Assembly: GCA_020635015.1 (NCBI GenBank)
Contig: JACKAP010000018.1
Location: 1 to 64,000 of the forward strand
Reading direction: 5' to 3'
DNA from: Calditrichia bacterium
Lineage (GTDB): Bacteria; Calditrichota; Calditrichia; RBG-13-44-9; J075
Length of the DNA: 64,000 nt
Part shown: positions 25,110 to 34,226 of the stretch, piece after piece
Layout: every line of letters starts with the position of its first letter
How positions within the stretch are numbered: position 1 is the stretch's first letter
Position numbers and translations under genes: made by a program
Notes under the pieces: generated by a model
What the model was told of the DNA's origin: nothing
Database searches by the model: none
The model's input: only the letters and a program-made list of their open reading frames with translations

Positions 25110-25925
25110 ATGATTATGGCCAAAGTGCTGATTAATTTTGCCAACGGTTTTTTCGCAAAGAGCCAGCAGTTGAATACCCGAACCGCGCTGGAGGTCGGAG
25201 GATTTGATAAAGCGTTATCCTACACCCCAAAAGATATCGATCGGGTGTTTTATCAGGATAACCGCCGGATTCTCTCCCGCTCGAAAGGCGCCGGATACTG
25301 GCTTTGGAAACCCTATTTTATTCGCCACACTTTAGATACGCTCCGGGAAGATGATTTCCTGTTCTATTGCGATGCCGGCGCTTATTTTATCGATTCCATT
25401 GATGGTTTGGTCGACACCGCCCGCAACCGCAGCCAGGACATCATACCGTTCGATGTCGGCTTCATCGAAAAATCCTATACCAAAAGAGATGCCTTTCGGT
25501 TGATGGGATGTGATACCCTGGCATATACCGATACGGCACAGCGGCTCGCGTCATTCATCCTCTTCCGGAACACCCGGTTTACCCGGGATTTTGTCGCCGA
25601 ATTCCTGGATTTTGCCCGCGATGAACGTATCCTCACCGACCGGGAAAATGAATTGGGATATCCCAATTACCCCGGATTCGTGGCGCACCGGCACGATCAG
25701 TCGATCTTTAGTTTGCTGACCAAGCGCCATCGCCTGCTTGCGCACCGTGACCCGAGCCAGTGGGGGAACGGCGGCGAAGCGAACTATCCCCATTCGCAAT
25801 ACGGCCAGTTGATCGAGCATACCCGGAATCGCAATCTTTCGGTATGGTTGAAGATCCGGGAACTTTCCCAGGCCGTGTTCTCGTTCCCGCAATCGGGGAT
25901 TGACAAACCCGATGGAGACGGCTAA
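25110..25925 (+). CDS. Putative glycosyltransferase (WlWKPY-type)
   Basis: 271 residues from ATG 25110, or 269 from ATG 25116. The core GAGYWLWKPYFIRHTLDTL followed by DDFLFYCDAGAYF is typical of a family found in surface-glycan loci, where the DxG pair resembles the DxD metal site of GT-A glycosyltransferases. HRHDQSIFSLLTKRH in the C-terminal half resembles the HDQ segment of such enzymes. No membrane segment. It is followed by a GT4 gene 3 bp later, so the two are in one operon. The sugar is unknown. Confidence 0.7.
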   Translation: MIMAKVLINFANGFFAKSQQLNTRTALEVGGFDKALSYTPKDIDRVFYQDNRRILSRSKGAGYWLWKPYFIRHTLDTLREDDFLFYCDAGAYFIDSIDGLVDTARNRSQDIIPFDVGFIEKSYTKRDAFRLMGCDTLAYTDTAQRLASFILFRNTRFTRDFVAEFLDFARDERILTDRENELGYPNYPGFVAHRHDQSIFSLLTKRHRLLAHRDPSQWGNGGEANYPHSQYGQLIEHTRNRNLSVWLKIRELSQAVFSFPQSGIDKPDGDG

Positions 25926-25928
25926 AAG

Positions 25929-27188
25929 ATGGCGGGCAGCAACCCTCCGCGCCACACCCCGGAAAAGCCGGGGATCTTATTTGTCACGCCGGTTTTTCCC
26001 GATATTACCGGTTACGGACTGGCCATGCGCGCCGGGGCCCTGTTGGAAGCACTGGCAGCATATGGTGCGGTGCATGTGCTGGTTATCCCGGTTTATGATC
26101 CCGGCAGGAAGGTGATGCCGGAAATCATGCGCCCATTCTGTTCCGCTTGCAGTGTAATGCCGGTTTCCCGGGCGGACCGGGCCGTTGCCCGAATGAGGGG
26201 AGCGGCACGCGTCATCTTCGGGAAGTCTGTGAATTTGCCCGGATCGCTTTTTGCCACCACCCGCCTGCAGCGCCGGGTTGAGCAAATCTGCCGGTCGGCC
26301 GAACTTGATTACATATACATATTTCGCTTATACATGGTCCCGTTTGTGCGCGCTTGCCTTGCTCGCAATGCCCTCAATCTCAAAGGCCGGTTTATCGATA
26401 TCGATGATATCGAGTCGCGCACCAGATCCGGCATAGCCACGCTCTACCGCGCCAACGGCTTGCCCGGACCGGCGCGGTGGGAGGAGCAGACGGGGCAGCA
26501 GTATGCCGCCTGGGAGCGCGAACTGCTGCCCCGCTTTGACGGCATATCCGTCTGTTCCCCAAAAGATAAGCACGTCCTGAGCCGGCAGCTACCTGTGCAA
26601 CATATCCACGTTTTACCCAATATCGTGCGCTGCCCTGATCAGCCGTTGCCGGCTCACGATGCCGGCATTTTTAACTTGCTGTTTGTCGGGAATCTGAATT
26701 ACTATCCCAACCAGGATGCCCTGGCATTCTTTTTCGAGGAGATCTTGCCGCGGCTGCGTTCCCGTGCGAAGCGCCCGGTGGGTTTTACCGTCATCGGTTC
26801 GGGAAAATGGCCGGGGTTACGGCAATACCGCAAGATTGCCAATTGTCACTTCGCGGGTTTCGTTCCCGATGTCGCTCCTTATTATGCCCGGGCCAATGCG
26901 GTGGTGGCGCCCTTGCGGGCCGGCGGCGGAACCCGTATCAAGATCCTGGAAGCATTCAGCTTCCAGCGGCCGGTGATCGCGACCGCGATCGGGGCTGAAG
27001 GCCTGGAAATCACCCACGAAACCCATGCGCTGATCGCCGATCAGCCTGCAGATTTCGCCGCCCAATGCTGCCGGATAATGGAAGACCGGCAGCTTGCCGC
27101 CAGATTAACCGCCAACGCGATTGAGTGCCTCAAAACCCATTACACTTTGGATGCGCTGCGCCAAAACCTGGGCAGGATGATCGTATGA
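25929..27188 (+). CDS. GT4 family glycosyltransferase
   Basis: 419 residues. ILFVTPVFPDITGYGLAMRA opens the acceptor domain; GRFIDIDDIESRTR is typical of a GT4 subgroup; the donor domain has LFVGNLNYYPNQDAL and the ending RAGGGTRIKILEAFSFQRPVI with the E-x7-E-like site. These are GT-B enzymes that transfer a sugar from a nucleotide donor at the inner membrane's cytoplasmic face. It is part of the 25110-32338 + strand glycan cluster. The sugar and acceptor cannot be told. Confidence 0.88.
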   Translation: MAGSNPPRHTPEKPGILFVTPVFPDITGYGLAMRAGALLEALAAYGAVHVLVIPVYDPGRKVMPEIMRPFCSACSVMPVSRADRAVARMRGAARVIFGKSVNLPGSLFATTRLQRRVEQICRSAELDYIYIFRLYMVPFVRACLARNALNLKGRFIDIDDIESRTRSGIATLYRANGLPGPARWEEQTGQQYAAWERELLPRFDGISVCSPKDKHVLSRQLPVQHIHVLPNIVRCPDQPLPAHDAGIFNLLFVGNLNYYPNQDALAFFFEEILPRLRSRAKRPVGFTVIGSGKWPGLRQYRKIANCHFAGFVPDVAPYYARANAVVAPLRAGGGTRIKILEAFSFQRPVIATAIGAEGLEITHETHALIADQPADFAAQCCRIMEDRQLAARLTANAIECLKTHYTLDALRQNLGRMIV

Positions 27189-27231
27189 CCACGAATAGCA
27201 TTTTCCCCGAACCGTACTGCCGGAGCATGCC

Positions 27232-28404
27232 ATGAGCCGGCTGCAGATCGGTGCGGTATGTCTTTTCCTGGCGCTGTTGTCCATCGCGGCAACCCGCTAT
27301 GGCGGTTATCCCGCGATAAACGACTATCATGATATCGAGGTCTATTTTCAGCGAGGAAGTTGGGTAACCACCGGCCAGGAACCCTATCGCGACGTTTTTT
27401 CCGAATATCCGCAGGTGGCCACCTGGTTGTTCGCAGTGCCCCATGTGGCGGCGGAAGCATGGTCCCGTCTGAACGGAACGCGCCAATACGATCTGCAAAC
27501 CTACCGCTATGTTTTCTCGGTTTTGATGGCGTTATTCCTGGCCGCAACCCTGGTGATGCTGCATGATTTGCGCCCGGATCGAAAATGGCTGGTTTTTCTG
27601 CTGCTGCTGCCGGCCGGCTGGTATTTCACCCATAACCGGTTCGACATCGTGCCTGCTTTTCTGGTGCTGTCAAGCCTGGCGGCACTGCGCCGGAACCGCT
27701 ATCACGGCGCGTTTATTCTGCTTGCCATCGCCACGGCAACAAAGTGGTACGCGCTGGTTCTGGTGCCGGTGTTCCTTGTCTACACTTTCCATACCAGGCG
27801 ACGTATCCTGTTCTCCGCCGCCGTCAGCTATCCGCTGGTTCTGGCGGTTATTGTGCTCCCGACCCTACTCGCCATCGGCTGGGAGGGATTTCTCATTCCA
27901 TATCGATTTCACCTGACACGCACCGGGAATCCGGAGAGCTTATTTCACCTGTTGCTCGTTACCTTGACCCGCCTCGGCCTGTTCCAGCCGGAGCCGCTGC
28001 TGCGGAAGGTTTTTTTCTTGCTGCAATTCGCCATCGCGCCGTTGTGCGTGTTTGCTCGCATCGACACCTGGGAAAAAGCGCTGCGCTGGTCAGCCCTGGC
28101 AGTGATTTGCTTCATTTTGTTTGCCAAGTTCTACTCCCCGCAGTGGATCCTCTGGTTCGTACCGCTGCTGGTGCTGCTGGCCCGTACCCGAGGGGAGATT
28201 GCCGGCATTGTGGTGTTCGACCTGGTGACCTTTTTGTACTTCCCGTATATCTATTACCTGGAAGATAAACATCCGCTATGGTTCCCGGGGATCATCGCGC
28301 TGAAGACAGCGCTGTTGGGTATCTGGCTCTGGCATTTATTGCGGCGGGAAGAAATGACTCTGCCCATATGGGCTCAGTTAACAATCAAACGCGGCGGTCG
28401 ATAA
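27232..28404 (+). CDS. GT87-like polytopic mannosyltransferase-type protein
   Basis: 390 residues with about nine hydrophobic segments. Near the N-terminus NDYHDIEVYFQRGSW and EPYRDVFSEYPQ resemble the DxxVY and YPP-like loops of GT87 (DUF2029), enzymes that use polyprenyl-phosphate mannose on the outer face of the inner membrane. TATKWYALVLVPVFL fits the conserved K in a later helix. GGAG lies 6 bp before ATG 27232. It is flanked by GT4 and GT2 genes. The family call is from motifs I remember and is moderate. Confidence 0.7.
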   Translation: MSRLQIGAVCLFLALLSIAATRYGGYPAINDYHDIEVYFQRGSWVTTGQEPYRDVFSEYPQVATWLFAVPHVAAEAWSRLNGTRQYDLQTYRYVFSVLMALFLAATLVMLHDLRPDRKWLVFLLLLPAGWYFTHNRFDIVPAFLVLSSLAALRRNRYHGAFILLAIATATKWYALVLVPVFLVYTFHTRRRILFSAAVSYPLVLAVIVLPTLLAIGWEGFLIPYRFHLTRTGNPESLFHLLLVTLTRLGLFQPEPLLRKVFFLLQFAIAPLCVFARIDTWEKALRWSALAVICFILFAKFYSPQWILWFVPLLVLLARTRGEIAGIVVFDLVTFLYFPYIYYLEDKHPLWFPGIIALKTALLGIWLWHLLRREEMTLPIWAQLTIKRGGR

Positions 28405-28438
28405 TGAAGTTCTCTACCAGGTTCGTAAAAGGATATTG

Positions 28439-29278
28439 ATGGTCTTCTCAGTGATTGTTCCCTTTTTGAATGAGGCGAAGCGGATCGAAGCATGTTTGAA
28501 GGCGCTTCTGGCGCAGCAGTTTGATCAGGACTATGAACTGATTTTTATCGATAACGGATCTACCGACCGCTCGGTGGAAATCGTTCAGAGCTATCCGGTC
28601 ACGCTGTTCCACGAGCCGGTACGCGACCCGTATCTCGCCCGCAACCGGGGCATCCGGGCGGCCCGGGGGAAATATATCGCCTTCACCGATGCGGATTGCA
28701 TCGTCAAACCGGATTGGCTCACCTGGCTCTATCATAGTTTCGAGGCGGAAGGCGCCGATATTGTCATCGGGCGCCTGCTTTATCCCCAACCGGTGCCTCT
28801 CGCACTGGAGTGCCATGAGAATTACTACCATATCAAACTGCAGGATATCTGCCGGCATAAACGGGCGCCATACTATTACGGTCATGCCGGCAACATGGCT
28901 GTCCGGGCATCGGTTTTTGAGCAAGTGGGGCTGTTTTCCGGCATGCCGGTGGTAGGCGATACTGAAATTATTCATAACCTGATCCAAAGCCAGCCCGATG
29001 CCGCGATTATTTATGAGCCGCGTGCCGAGGTGATCCATACCGAGGTAACCCGTCTCCGGCATTATCTATACAAACAATTTGAATGCGGCCAATATTCGGA
29101 GACCTACAGCACCGGCAGCAGCTACCGTCCGTTGCGGTTCCGCGACAACCTGCGGCTGGCCAGGGCAACCCTGGCTGCCTTTCGGTATGGTCTCTGGAAG
29201 CAGTTCATCTTTGCGTACTCGCTTGTTACCGGTTATTTGGCCTATAAAGCCGGGCGATTGCTGCGGAAGTGGCAGTAG
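28439..29278 (+). CDS. GT2 family glycosyltransferase
   Basis: 279 residues from ATG 28439, preceded by AAAGGA; the TTG in front at 28436 adds one residue. FSVIVPFLNEAKRIEACLKA opens the GT-A fold; LIFIDNGSTDRS and FTDADCIVKPDWL give the two metal/nucleotide sites. A hydrophobic tail (about 250-275) may attach it to the membrane. Its stop codon is the first base of mini-hairpin array C. Part of the glycan cluster. Confidence 0.9.
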   Translation: MVFSVIVPFLNEAKRIEACLKALLAQQFDQDYELIFIDNGSTDRSVEIVQSYPVTLFHEPVRDPYLARNRGIRAARGKYIAFTDADCIVKPDWLTWLYHSFEAEGADIVIGRLLYPQPVPLALECHENYYHIKLQDICRHKRAPYYYGHAGNMAVRASVFEQVGLFSGMPVVGDTEIIHNLIQSQPDAAIIYEPRAEVIHTEVTRLRHYLYKQFECGQYSETYSTGSSYRPLRFRDNLRLARATLAAFRYGLWKQFIFAYSLVTGYLAYKAGRLLRKWQ

Positions 29279-29403
29279 ATGTTTGTTCGCTTGGCTCACG
29301 ATATTTGTTCGCTTCGCTCACGATATTTGTTCGCTTGGCTCACGATATTTGTTCGCTTCGCTCACGATGTTTGCCTTCGGCGATATTTGCCGGCTGCGCC
29401 GAC
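29278..29403. repeat. Mini-hairpin array C (linker GATRTTT)
   Basis: A 22-bp period with linkers at 29278, 29300, 29322, 29344 and 29366, then a short unit GCC-TTC-GGC and a linker at 29382. Units GTTCGC-TTG-GCTCAC and GTTCGC-TTC-GCTCAC alternate; a last unit is GCCGGC-TGC-GCCGAC. The linker equals that of array A, 14 kb away. On the minus strand the TTC units contain GCGAAGC, known as an unusually stable DNA mini-hairpin. Confidence 0.92.
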
Positions 29404-29459
29404 GCAGTGGCAGGATGGTAACGTTGCTTCAGTAAAAGAATCCGGGGTTCGCATATAAA

Positions 29460-29540
29460 TAGTGGCAGTGGCGGTAACTTCCTGCCACTGCCACTGCCAC
29501 TGCCACTGCCACTGCCACTGCCACTGCCACTGCCACTGCC
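29460..29540. repeat. (CTGCCA)n tandem array with inverted lead
   Basis: Nearly ten copies of CTGCCA (29482-29540) are preceded by inverted units (GTGGCAGTGGC), giving a hairpin with a short loop. It ends 25 bp before the GT10 gene, whose start has no clear ribosome site. The same word forms arrays at 30679 and 52665. Confidence 0.93.
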
Positions 29541-29565
29541 TGACCTAAATTCAAAAAAATCCCCC

Positions 29566-30666
29566 ATGCTGAACCTAATATTCATATTGGTAACCCTGCT
29601 GATAATCGCCGGCCTGATTTCGCTGAGTTGGAGCGGCAAACGTTACTGGCTCGGCAGCCTGCGCCGGATGTATGCCGAGATCAAGTGGCGGATGGCCCAC
29701 GATCGCAAGACTTCCGGAAATGCCCGGGCACTGCTTGCTGCCAATACGGCATCCCTACCTACCCGGACGCTGGTGCTGGTCTATAACAGCATGTTCGGCA
29801 TGCCGCTGAGCCTGGATGAAGTTCATCTTCCCTCCGGATGCGCCATCACCACGAACCGGCGCTATCGCCGGGAAGCGGCAGCGGTCATATACCATATTCC
29901 GACCTTGCCCCGCCGCACCCGTATCCAGCGCTATCCCGGCCAGTTGCAGGTCGCCTGGTTTATTGAATCAGGGGCTCAATATCCGTTGTTGAACGATCCC
30001 CAGTTTATGCGCCAGTTTGATCTCAGCATCAGCTTTCGCCAAAATGCCGACATCTGGTCGCCCTGCTATTTTCCCGATTTTGATCAACTGGCCGGGGCGG
30101 CCCCGCAACCGAAACACCATGAACGATTGCTGGCGGCATTTATCTCCTACCCTGCAGACCACAGCGGCCGGCGGGATTATTTACAGGCGCTGATGCGGCA
30201 TCTTGAAGTGCACAGCTACGGCAGTCTGTTCCGCAACCGCCCTCTCTCCCGGGATGTCGGCAGGGCGACCAAACTCCAGGTGCTGTCCGGTTATAAATTC
30301 AATCTGGCGTATGAAAACTCAATCGAGTCAGATTACGTGACCGAAAAATTTTTCGACCCCCTGGAAGCCGGATGCGTGCCGGTATACCTGGGCGCGCCGA
30401 ATATCGAGCGCTATGCGCCGGGGGATCACTGCTACATCAATGCAGCAGATTTTGCCGGGCCGGAGGCGCTGGCAGCATACCTGATTGCTTTAAACGAGGA
30501 TGAAGCGGCCTATAATGCTTATCACGCCTGGCGGCGTCAACCGCCTCGGGCCGGATATCAGCGGCTTTATGAAGCGCAGCGAATTCATCCCCTCATCCGC
30601 CTGTGCAAACTGCTACAGCAGCGGCCGCTTCCCGACAGAAGCAGTGTTCTATCTCGCAGTCATTGA
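29566..30666 (+). CDS. GT10 family alpha-fucosyltransferase-like protein
   Basis: 366 residues. A membrane anchor (residues 3-22) is followed by a GT-B domain. The signature YKFNLAYENSIESDYVTEKF followed by FDPLEAGCVPVYLGAPNIE (about 245-285) is the donor site of alpha-1,3/4-fucosyltransferases (GT10). WSPCYFPDF and VAWFIESGAQ match the acceptor half. The N-terminal anchor is unlike most bacterial GT10 enzymes, which end in an amphipathic tail; it may fix the enzyme at the inner membrane. It is bracketed by (CTGCCA)n arrays. No GDP-fucose synthesis genes are in the window. Confidence 0.88.
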   Translation: MLNLIFILVTLLIIAGLISLSWSGKRYWLGSLRRMYAEIKWRMAHDRKTSGNARALLAANTASLPTRTLVLVYNSMFGMPLSLDEVHLPSGCAITTNRRYRREAAAVIYHIPTLPRRTRIQRYPGQLQVAWFIESGAQYPLLNDPQFMRQFDLSISFRQNADIWSPCYFPDFDQLAGAAPQPKHHERLLAAFISYPADHSGRRDYLQALMRHLEVHSYGSLFRNRPLSRDVGRATKLQVLSGYKFNLAYENSIESDYVTEKFFDPLEAGCVPVYLGAPNIERYAPGDHCYINAADFAGPEALAAYLIALNEDEAAYNAYHAWRRQPPRAGYQRLYEAQRIHPLIRLCKLLQQRPLPDRSSVLSRSH

Positions 30667-30678
30667 TAGTCTTTACAT

Positions 30679-30724
30679 GTGGCAGTAGCAGGAAGATGAC
30701 TGCCACTGCCACTGCCACTGCCAC
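30679..30724. repeat. (CTGCCA)n palindrome after the GT10 gene
   Basis: GTGGCAGTAGCAG, a 12-bp spacer and about four copies of CTGCCA form a hairpin 12 bp after the GT10 stop. Confidence 0.85.
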
Positions 30725-30775
30725 GCCTCGATAATTAAAGATCAGGTGATTACTCAACAGAAATTACGATATGCT

Positions 30776-32338
30776 ATGAACCGCTCCCAAATTAACGAAA
30801 TTCTCTTGCCGGCGGGCGCGCTGGCCGTCGCGTTCATCGCTTACATCTTGACCAGCGGAAAAATTGCCGATCATGATGCCTTTGTCATGGGCGAGGTGGC
30901 ACAGCGGCTTGCTGCCGGAAAGTTGCTCTATCTCGAAGCCTGGGACAACAAGCCACCGCTGGCACTGCTGTTCTACTATCCTTCCCAGGCGCTGGCGCCC
31001 GGCTCCTATCTGGCGCAGCAGGTATTCACCTTTCTGTGGACCGCTGCTCAGGCGCTGGCAACTTTTATTCTGCTGCGCGGGGAGAAATTGTGGATCCGTG
31101 GGGTGATCGCCATCCTGGTGCTCTGGGCGCCGTTGATGCGCACTGATTTTGCCTGGGGATCGTCGGAAGATGCCGTCAACGGGTTTACGATCTTGTTGGC
31201 GGTGCTTGGCTACCGGGTTTTCCGGGATGGGAACATTAGCCTGATGCAGTGGCTGATCTGCGGCATGGCGGCGGTTTTCGCCTTGCATGCCCGCCAGCCT
31301 GGCGTTCTTTTCCTGGCCCTTCCCCTTGCCGCGCTCGCGGCGTCGCCTCAGACCCGGCAAGCAAAGCTGCGGGCCCTGGCCGGCATCGCCGGGGGAGGGA
31401 TCATCGCTTTTGCTGCGGTTGTCGGGATCATGCTGCTGATCAGCGATTGGACGTCCTATCTCAGCATCATGGTCAAAGGGCCGATGCACTACAGCGGCGC
31501 GCAGCAATATCTTGAGAGCAAAGCGGCGGGCGGTACTGCCGCCGGTACGCAACTCGCCACCGGTTCCGCCCTGCCGGGCTTCAAGGCCTTTCTGATCGAG
31601 AAGCTTCTTGTGATCCGCAACGTTCTGCTGGAGCACTTCACCATCCTCGGCAGCGACATCCTGTTTGTGTTCCCGGTGCTGGCCGTCGTTTTTAACACCG
31701 GCCGGCGTTGGCGGATGATCGCGGCGCTGTTCCTCGGCACCGGCCTGGCTGCCGTGCTGCTGCCGATGAAGCTCTTCAGCCACTATCATCAGCAGTTGAT
31801 CCCGGTCTTCGCAATCGGCACCCTTTTCCTGCTGCGCCGGCTCGATGAAGTATCGGCGCCGCTGGCGAAGTCCCTGGCGATCGGGTTGCTCGGCATCCTT
31901 CTGCTGAAGGTGGGGTTGACCGCCGAAGCACTGCGCTATGATAACGGCGAAAAGGCGGAAATGGCGCAGGTGATCCGGCTGATCGAAGCGGAAAGCCGCC
32001 CGGCTGAGCGACTCTTCACCGTGGGGCGGAACAGCGCCTATATCTATTACCGCTCGCATATACCGGCGGTGCACAAGATCCATTGGGATCTTTTTTTCGG
32101 CTGGCTCTCCCGTTACCTGCCGGTGAATATCGCTACCGTAATGGATGAGATTACGACTTCGCCGCCTGCCTGGATCGTCATCGACCGCAACGATCATGAA
32201 AAATACCTGCTGCGCCCGGATCCCGCCGGGGAAGGCGATGTGCGGATCGGCGAACTGCTGCGCCGGCTGGATCAGAAGTATCATTATGAAATGATACAGC
32301 AAGTTGGCCGCTGGCGGGTGTTGCGGAGGGTGGGGTGA
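30776..32338 (+). CDS. Polytopic GT39/GT83-like glycosyltransferase
   Basis: 520 residues from ATG 30776; a GTG at 30746 would add ten and neither start has a good ribosome site. About eleven membrane segments. The first external loop has DHDAFVMGEVAQRL and AWDNKPPLALLFY, the acidic and KPP motifs of the PMT/ArnT group, which use polyprenyl-linked sugars. A periplasmic C-terminal domain of about 130 residues (from ERLFTVGRNSAYIYY) follows. It is the last + gene of the first half of the glycan cluster. Confidence 0.82.
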   Translation: MNRSQINEILLPAGALAVAFIAYILTSGKIADHDAFVMGEVAQRLAAGKLLYLEAWDNKPPLALLFYYPSQALAPGSYLAQQVFTFLWTAAQALATFILLRGEKLWIRGVIAILVLWAPLMRTDFAWGSSEDAVNGFTILLAVLGYRVFRDGNISLMQWLICGMAAVFALHARQPGVLFLALPLAALAASPQTRQAKLRALAGIAGGGIIAFAAVVGIMLLISDWTSYLSIMVKGPMHYSGAQQYLESKAAGGTAAGTQLATGSALPGFKAFLIEKLLVIRNVLLEHFTILGSDILFVFPVLAVVFNTGRRWRMIAALFLGTGLAAVLLPMKLFSHYHQQLIPVFAIGTLFLLRRLDEVSAPLAKSLAIGLLGILLLKVGLTAEALRYDNGEKAEMAQVIRLIEAESRPAERLFTVGRNSAYIYYRSHIPAVHKIHWDLFFGWLSRYLPVNIATVMDEITTSPPAWIVIDRNDHEKYLLRPDPAGEGDVRIGELLRRLDQKYHYEMIQQVGRWRVLRRVG

Positions 32339-32353
32339 TGGGGTGGATGGGTT

Positions 32354-32522
32354 CGCTCATACTGAGCACCGTGTAAAGTTTTATCGCATGGGGCAAAGGG
32401 CATAGGGCATGGCGCCGTAATGCGCAAGCGCATATTCCGACACCCGCACTGTAAGACACCATGCCCCATGCGCCTTGCCCCATGCATAAGTACTCCGCAT
32501 TACACAGTACTCAGTATGAGCG
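32354..32522. repeat. Nested palindrome between convergent glycosyltransferase genes
   Basis: Outer arms of 23 bp (32354-32376, 32500-32522, two mismatches) and inner arms of 27 bp (32386-32412, 32459-32485, three mismatches) around words such as GCATGGGGCA. It fills the 245-bp gap between convergent genes and may act as a shared terminator-like structure, though no T-run is seen. Confidence 0.88.
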
Positions 32523-32583
32523 TAAGCATTTACCATTTGGTTGCAGCCGCAGGCCGCGCCAAGGCTCTATGCCGGTACAAATC

Positions 32584-33876
32584 TTAATACAACGCCCTGC
32601 GATAAGCGGCGGCGGTCTGCCGGGCGCAGGCGGTCCAACTGAATTTCCGCGCCTGTTCCAGCGAGCGAGCCGATAATTCCTCCCGTAAGGCGCTGCTGCG
32701 GTAGATGGCCAGCATCTGCTGGCATAATCCCTCGTGATCGCTCGGATTGAGCATGATACCGGCCCCACCGACGACCTCCGGCAGAGAAGATGTATTGGAA
32801 GTGATTACCGGTGTGCCGCACTGCATGGCTTCCAGCGGGGGGAGGCCGAAGCCCTCGTAGAAGGAAGGATAGACAAAAACCAGCGCACCGCTGTAAAGGG
32901 GACTGAGGTCTTCATCGGCGACATACCCGGTGAAGATGATCCGTTGCTTGAGTTGGGGGTACCGGGTAAGTTCTTCAAAAATCGATCCGTAGTCCCATCC
33001 GGCAGCGCCGGCCAGCACCAGGGAGAGATCCGGCAGGTTTTCCTGGGCAACCAGCTGCGCGAAGCTGCGGATCAGGTGTACGATATTCTTCCGGGGCTCC
33101 AGGGTGCCGAGGCTCAGGATGTATGGCCCGCGCGGGATGCCGTATTTCAACTTGACCGCATCCATGACCGTTGCGTCCCGGCAGGGATGAAAATGATCCG
33201 CTGCCGCCCAGGGTATGACCGCGGTTTTATCCGGATCGATCCTGCGGTTCAGATAATTACCCAGATCATCCAGCGTTGCCCGGGAAGGACAAATGACCCA
33301 GGTATCCGGGTCGATGCTTTGCAACGACTGCAGCAAATTAAATTCCCTGTCGAAATCGGCAGACCTAAAATTCTTTTTGAGCCCAAAGTAGTGGGGATAG
33401 CGCACCGGTATGATGTCGTGCACCGTCAAAAAACGCCGGATTCCCACTGTCTGCCGAACCATCCGGGGCACTGCATGGTAGGGGGAATGATAGAGATCGA
33501 TCGCCGCCAGATCGGATCTTCCCAGCGACTTAAATTGGATCTCGAATAATCTCCGCAGCACTTTTTCGGCGATCGCGGACGGTTTAAATGCCGGTTGCTT
33601 CGGGTTGTCACCCGGCGGCGCCAGATTTTGGTAGATATAATGGCGGGCCATCTCCGGCGGCAGCAAGCTGTGCCGGGAGTGGGTCGGATGCTGCTGCAGA
33701 TACTGCCGGCAATAGCGCCAGACCTCAAACGAAAGACTGCTGCAGAAGTTTATGTCCAGCACTTTCAATTCGGAGAGCGAAAAGAGCAATTGCTCCGCCG
33801 TGCGCATCAGCCCGGATATCGAGCGATTACGGTAACCGATACCGAGCAGGGATATGTCATAAAGCAGTTTTATCAT
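32584..33876 (-). CDS. GT4 family glycosyltransferase
   Basis: 430 residues. YDISLLGIG opens the acceptor domain, LTVHDIIPVRYPHYF and WVICPSRATLDDLGNYL follow, and the donor domain has YILSLGTLEPRKNIVHLIR, IIFTGYVADEDLSPLYSGA and FVYPSFYEGFGLPPLEAMQC with the two catalytic-site glutamates. This is a typical mannosyltransferase-like GT4 protein, soluble and acting at the inner face of the membrane. It is the only minus-strand gene in the glycan cluster and is divergent from a GT4 relic and the GT62-like gene. Confidence 0.92.
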   Translation of the reverse strand: MIKLLYDISLLGIGYRNRSISGLMRTAEQLLFSLSELKVLDINFCSSLSFEVWRYCRQYLQQHPTHSRHSLLPPEMARHYIYQNLAPPGDNPKQPAFKPSAIAEKVLRRLFEIQFKSLGRSDLAAIDLYHSPYHAVPRMVRQTVGIRRFLTVHDIIPVRYPHYFGLKKNFRSADFDREFNLLQSLQSIDPDTWVICPSRATLDDLGNYLNRRIDPDKTAVIPWAAADHFHPCRDATVMDAVKLKYGIPRGPYILSLGTLEPRKNIVHLIRSFAQLVAQENLPDLSLVLAGAAGWDYGSIFEELTRYPQLKQRIIFTGYVADEDLSPLYSGALVFVYPSFYEGFGLPPLEAMQCGTPVITSNTSSLPEVVGGAGIMLNPSDHEGLCQQMLAIYRSSALREELSARSLEQARKFSWTACARQTAAAYRRALY

Positions 33877-33904
33877 CGTCCGACTTTCGAATACCGATGC
33901 AGCA

Positions 33905-34200
33905 GACTACCGCACGATGGCTGTTCGACGAAATCTGGGCGCCCAGCCGATATGCCGCCGAGGCAATTTCACAATCCGCTCCGGTTCCGGTGACGGTAAT
34001 CCCGCACTGCATCACATCACGGCGCAATTCGCTGCTCCGGAGCGTACTGCTGCTGCCGGAAGATAAATTTATATTCCTCTTCATATATGATGAACACAGC
34101 AATTACCAAAGAAAAAATCCTCAGGCGCTCATCCGGGCGTTTAATATTGCCTTCGGACGGGAAAACGATTCGGTTCAGCTGCCGGTATTTTATGAACCTA
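33905..34200 (+). pseudogene. Relic of a GT4 glycosyltransferase
   Basis: Read in frame with the next gene, this stretch encodes LFDEIWAPSRYAAEAIS, then VPVTVIPHCI, then LPEDKFIFLFIYDEHSNYQR and KNPQALIRAFNIAFG. These are consecutive conserved pieces from the middle of a GT4 enzyme (DEIW, VIPHP, FLFxFDxxS). The N-terminal half and the donor site are missing and no start is evident, so it is a remnant. It is open into the GT62-like gene without a stop. Confidence 0.8.
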
Positions 34201-34226
34201 AAATTAAATCAGATGAAGAAAATTCC

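Noticed and set aside
30764..32302. 512-codon minus-strand frame opposite the GT39-like gene
   Set aside because: It is hydrophilic, low-complexity and lacks any motif, while the + frame has membrane segments and the KPP motif.
33588..34226. Upstream part of the 487-codon frame as start of the GT62-like protein
   Set aside because: Up to 33876 it is antisense to the GT4 gene, and the rest is a GT4 relic; GT62 similarity begins at Met 34227.
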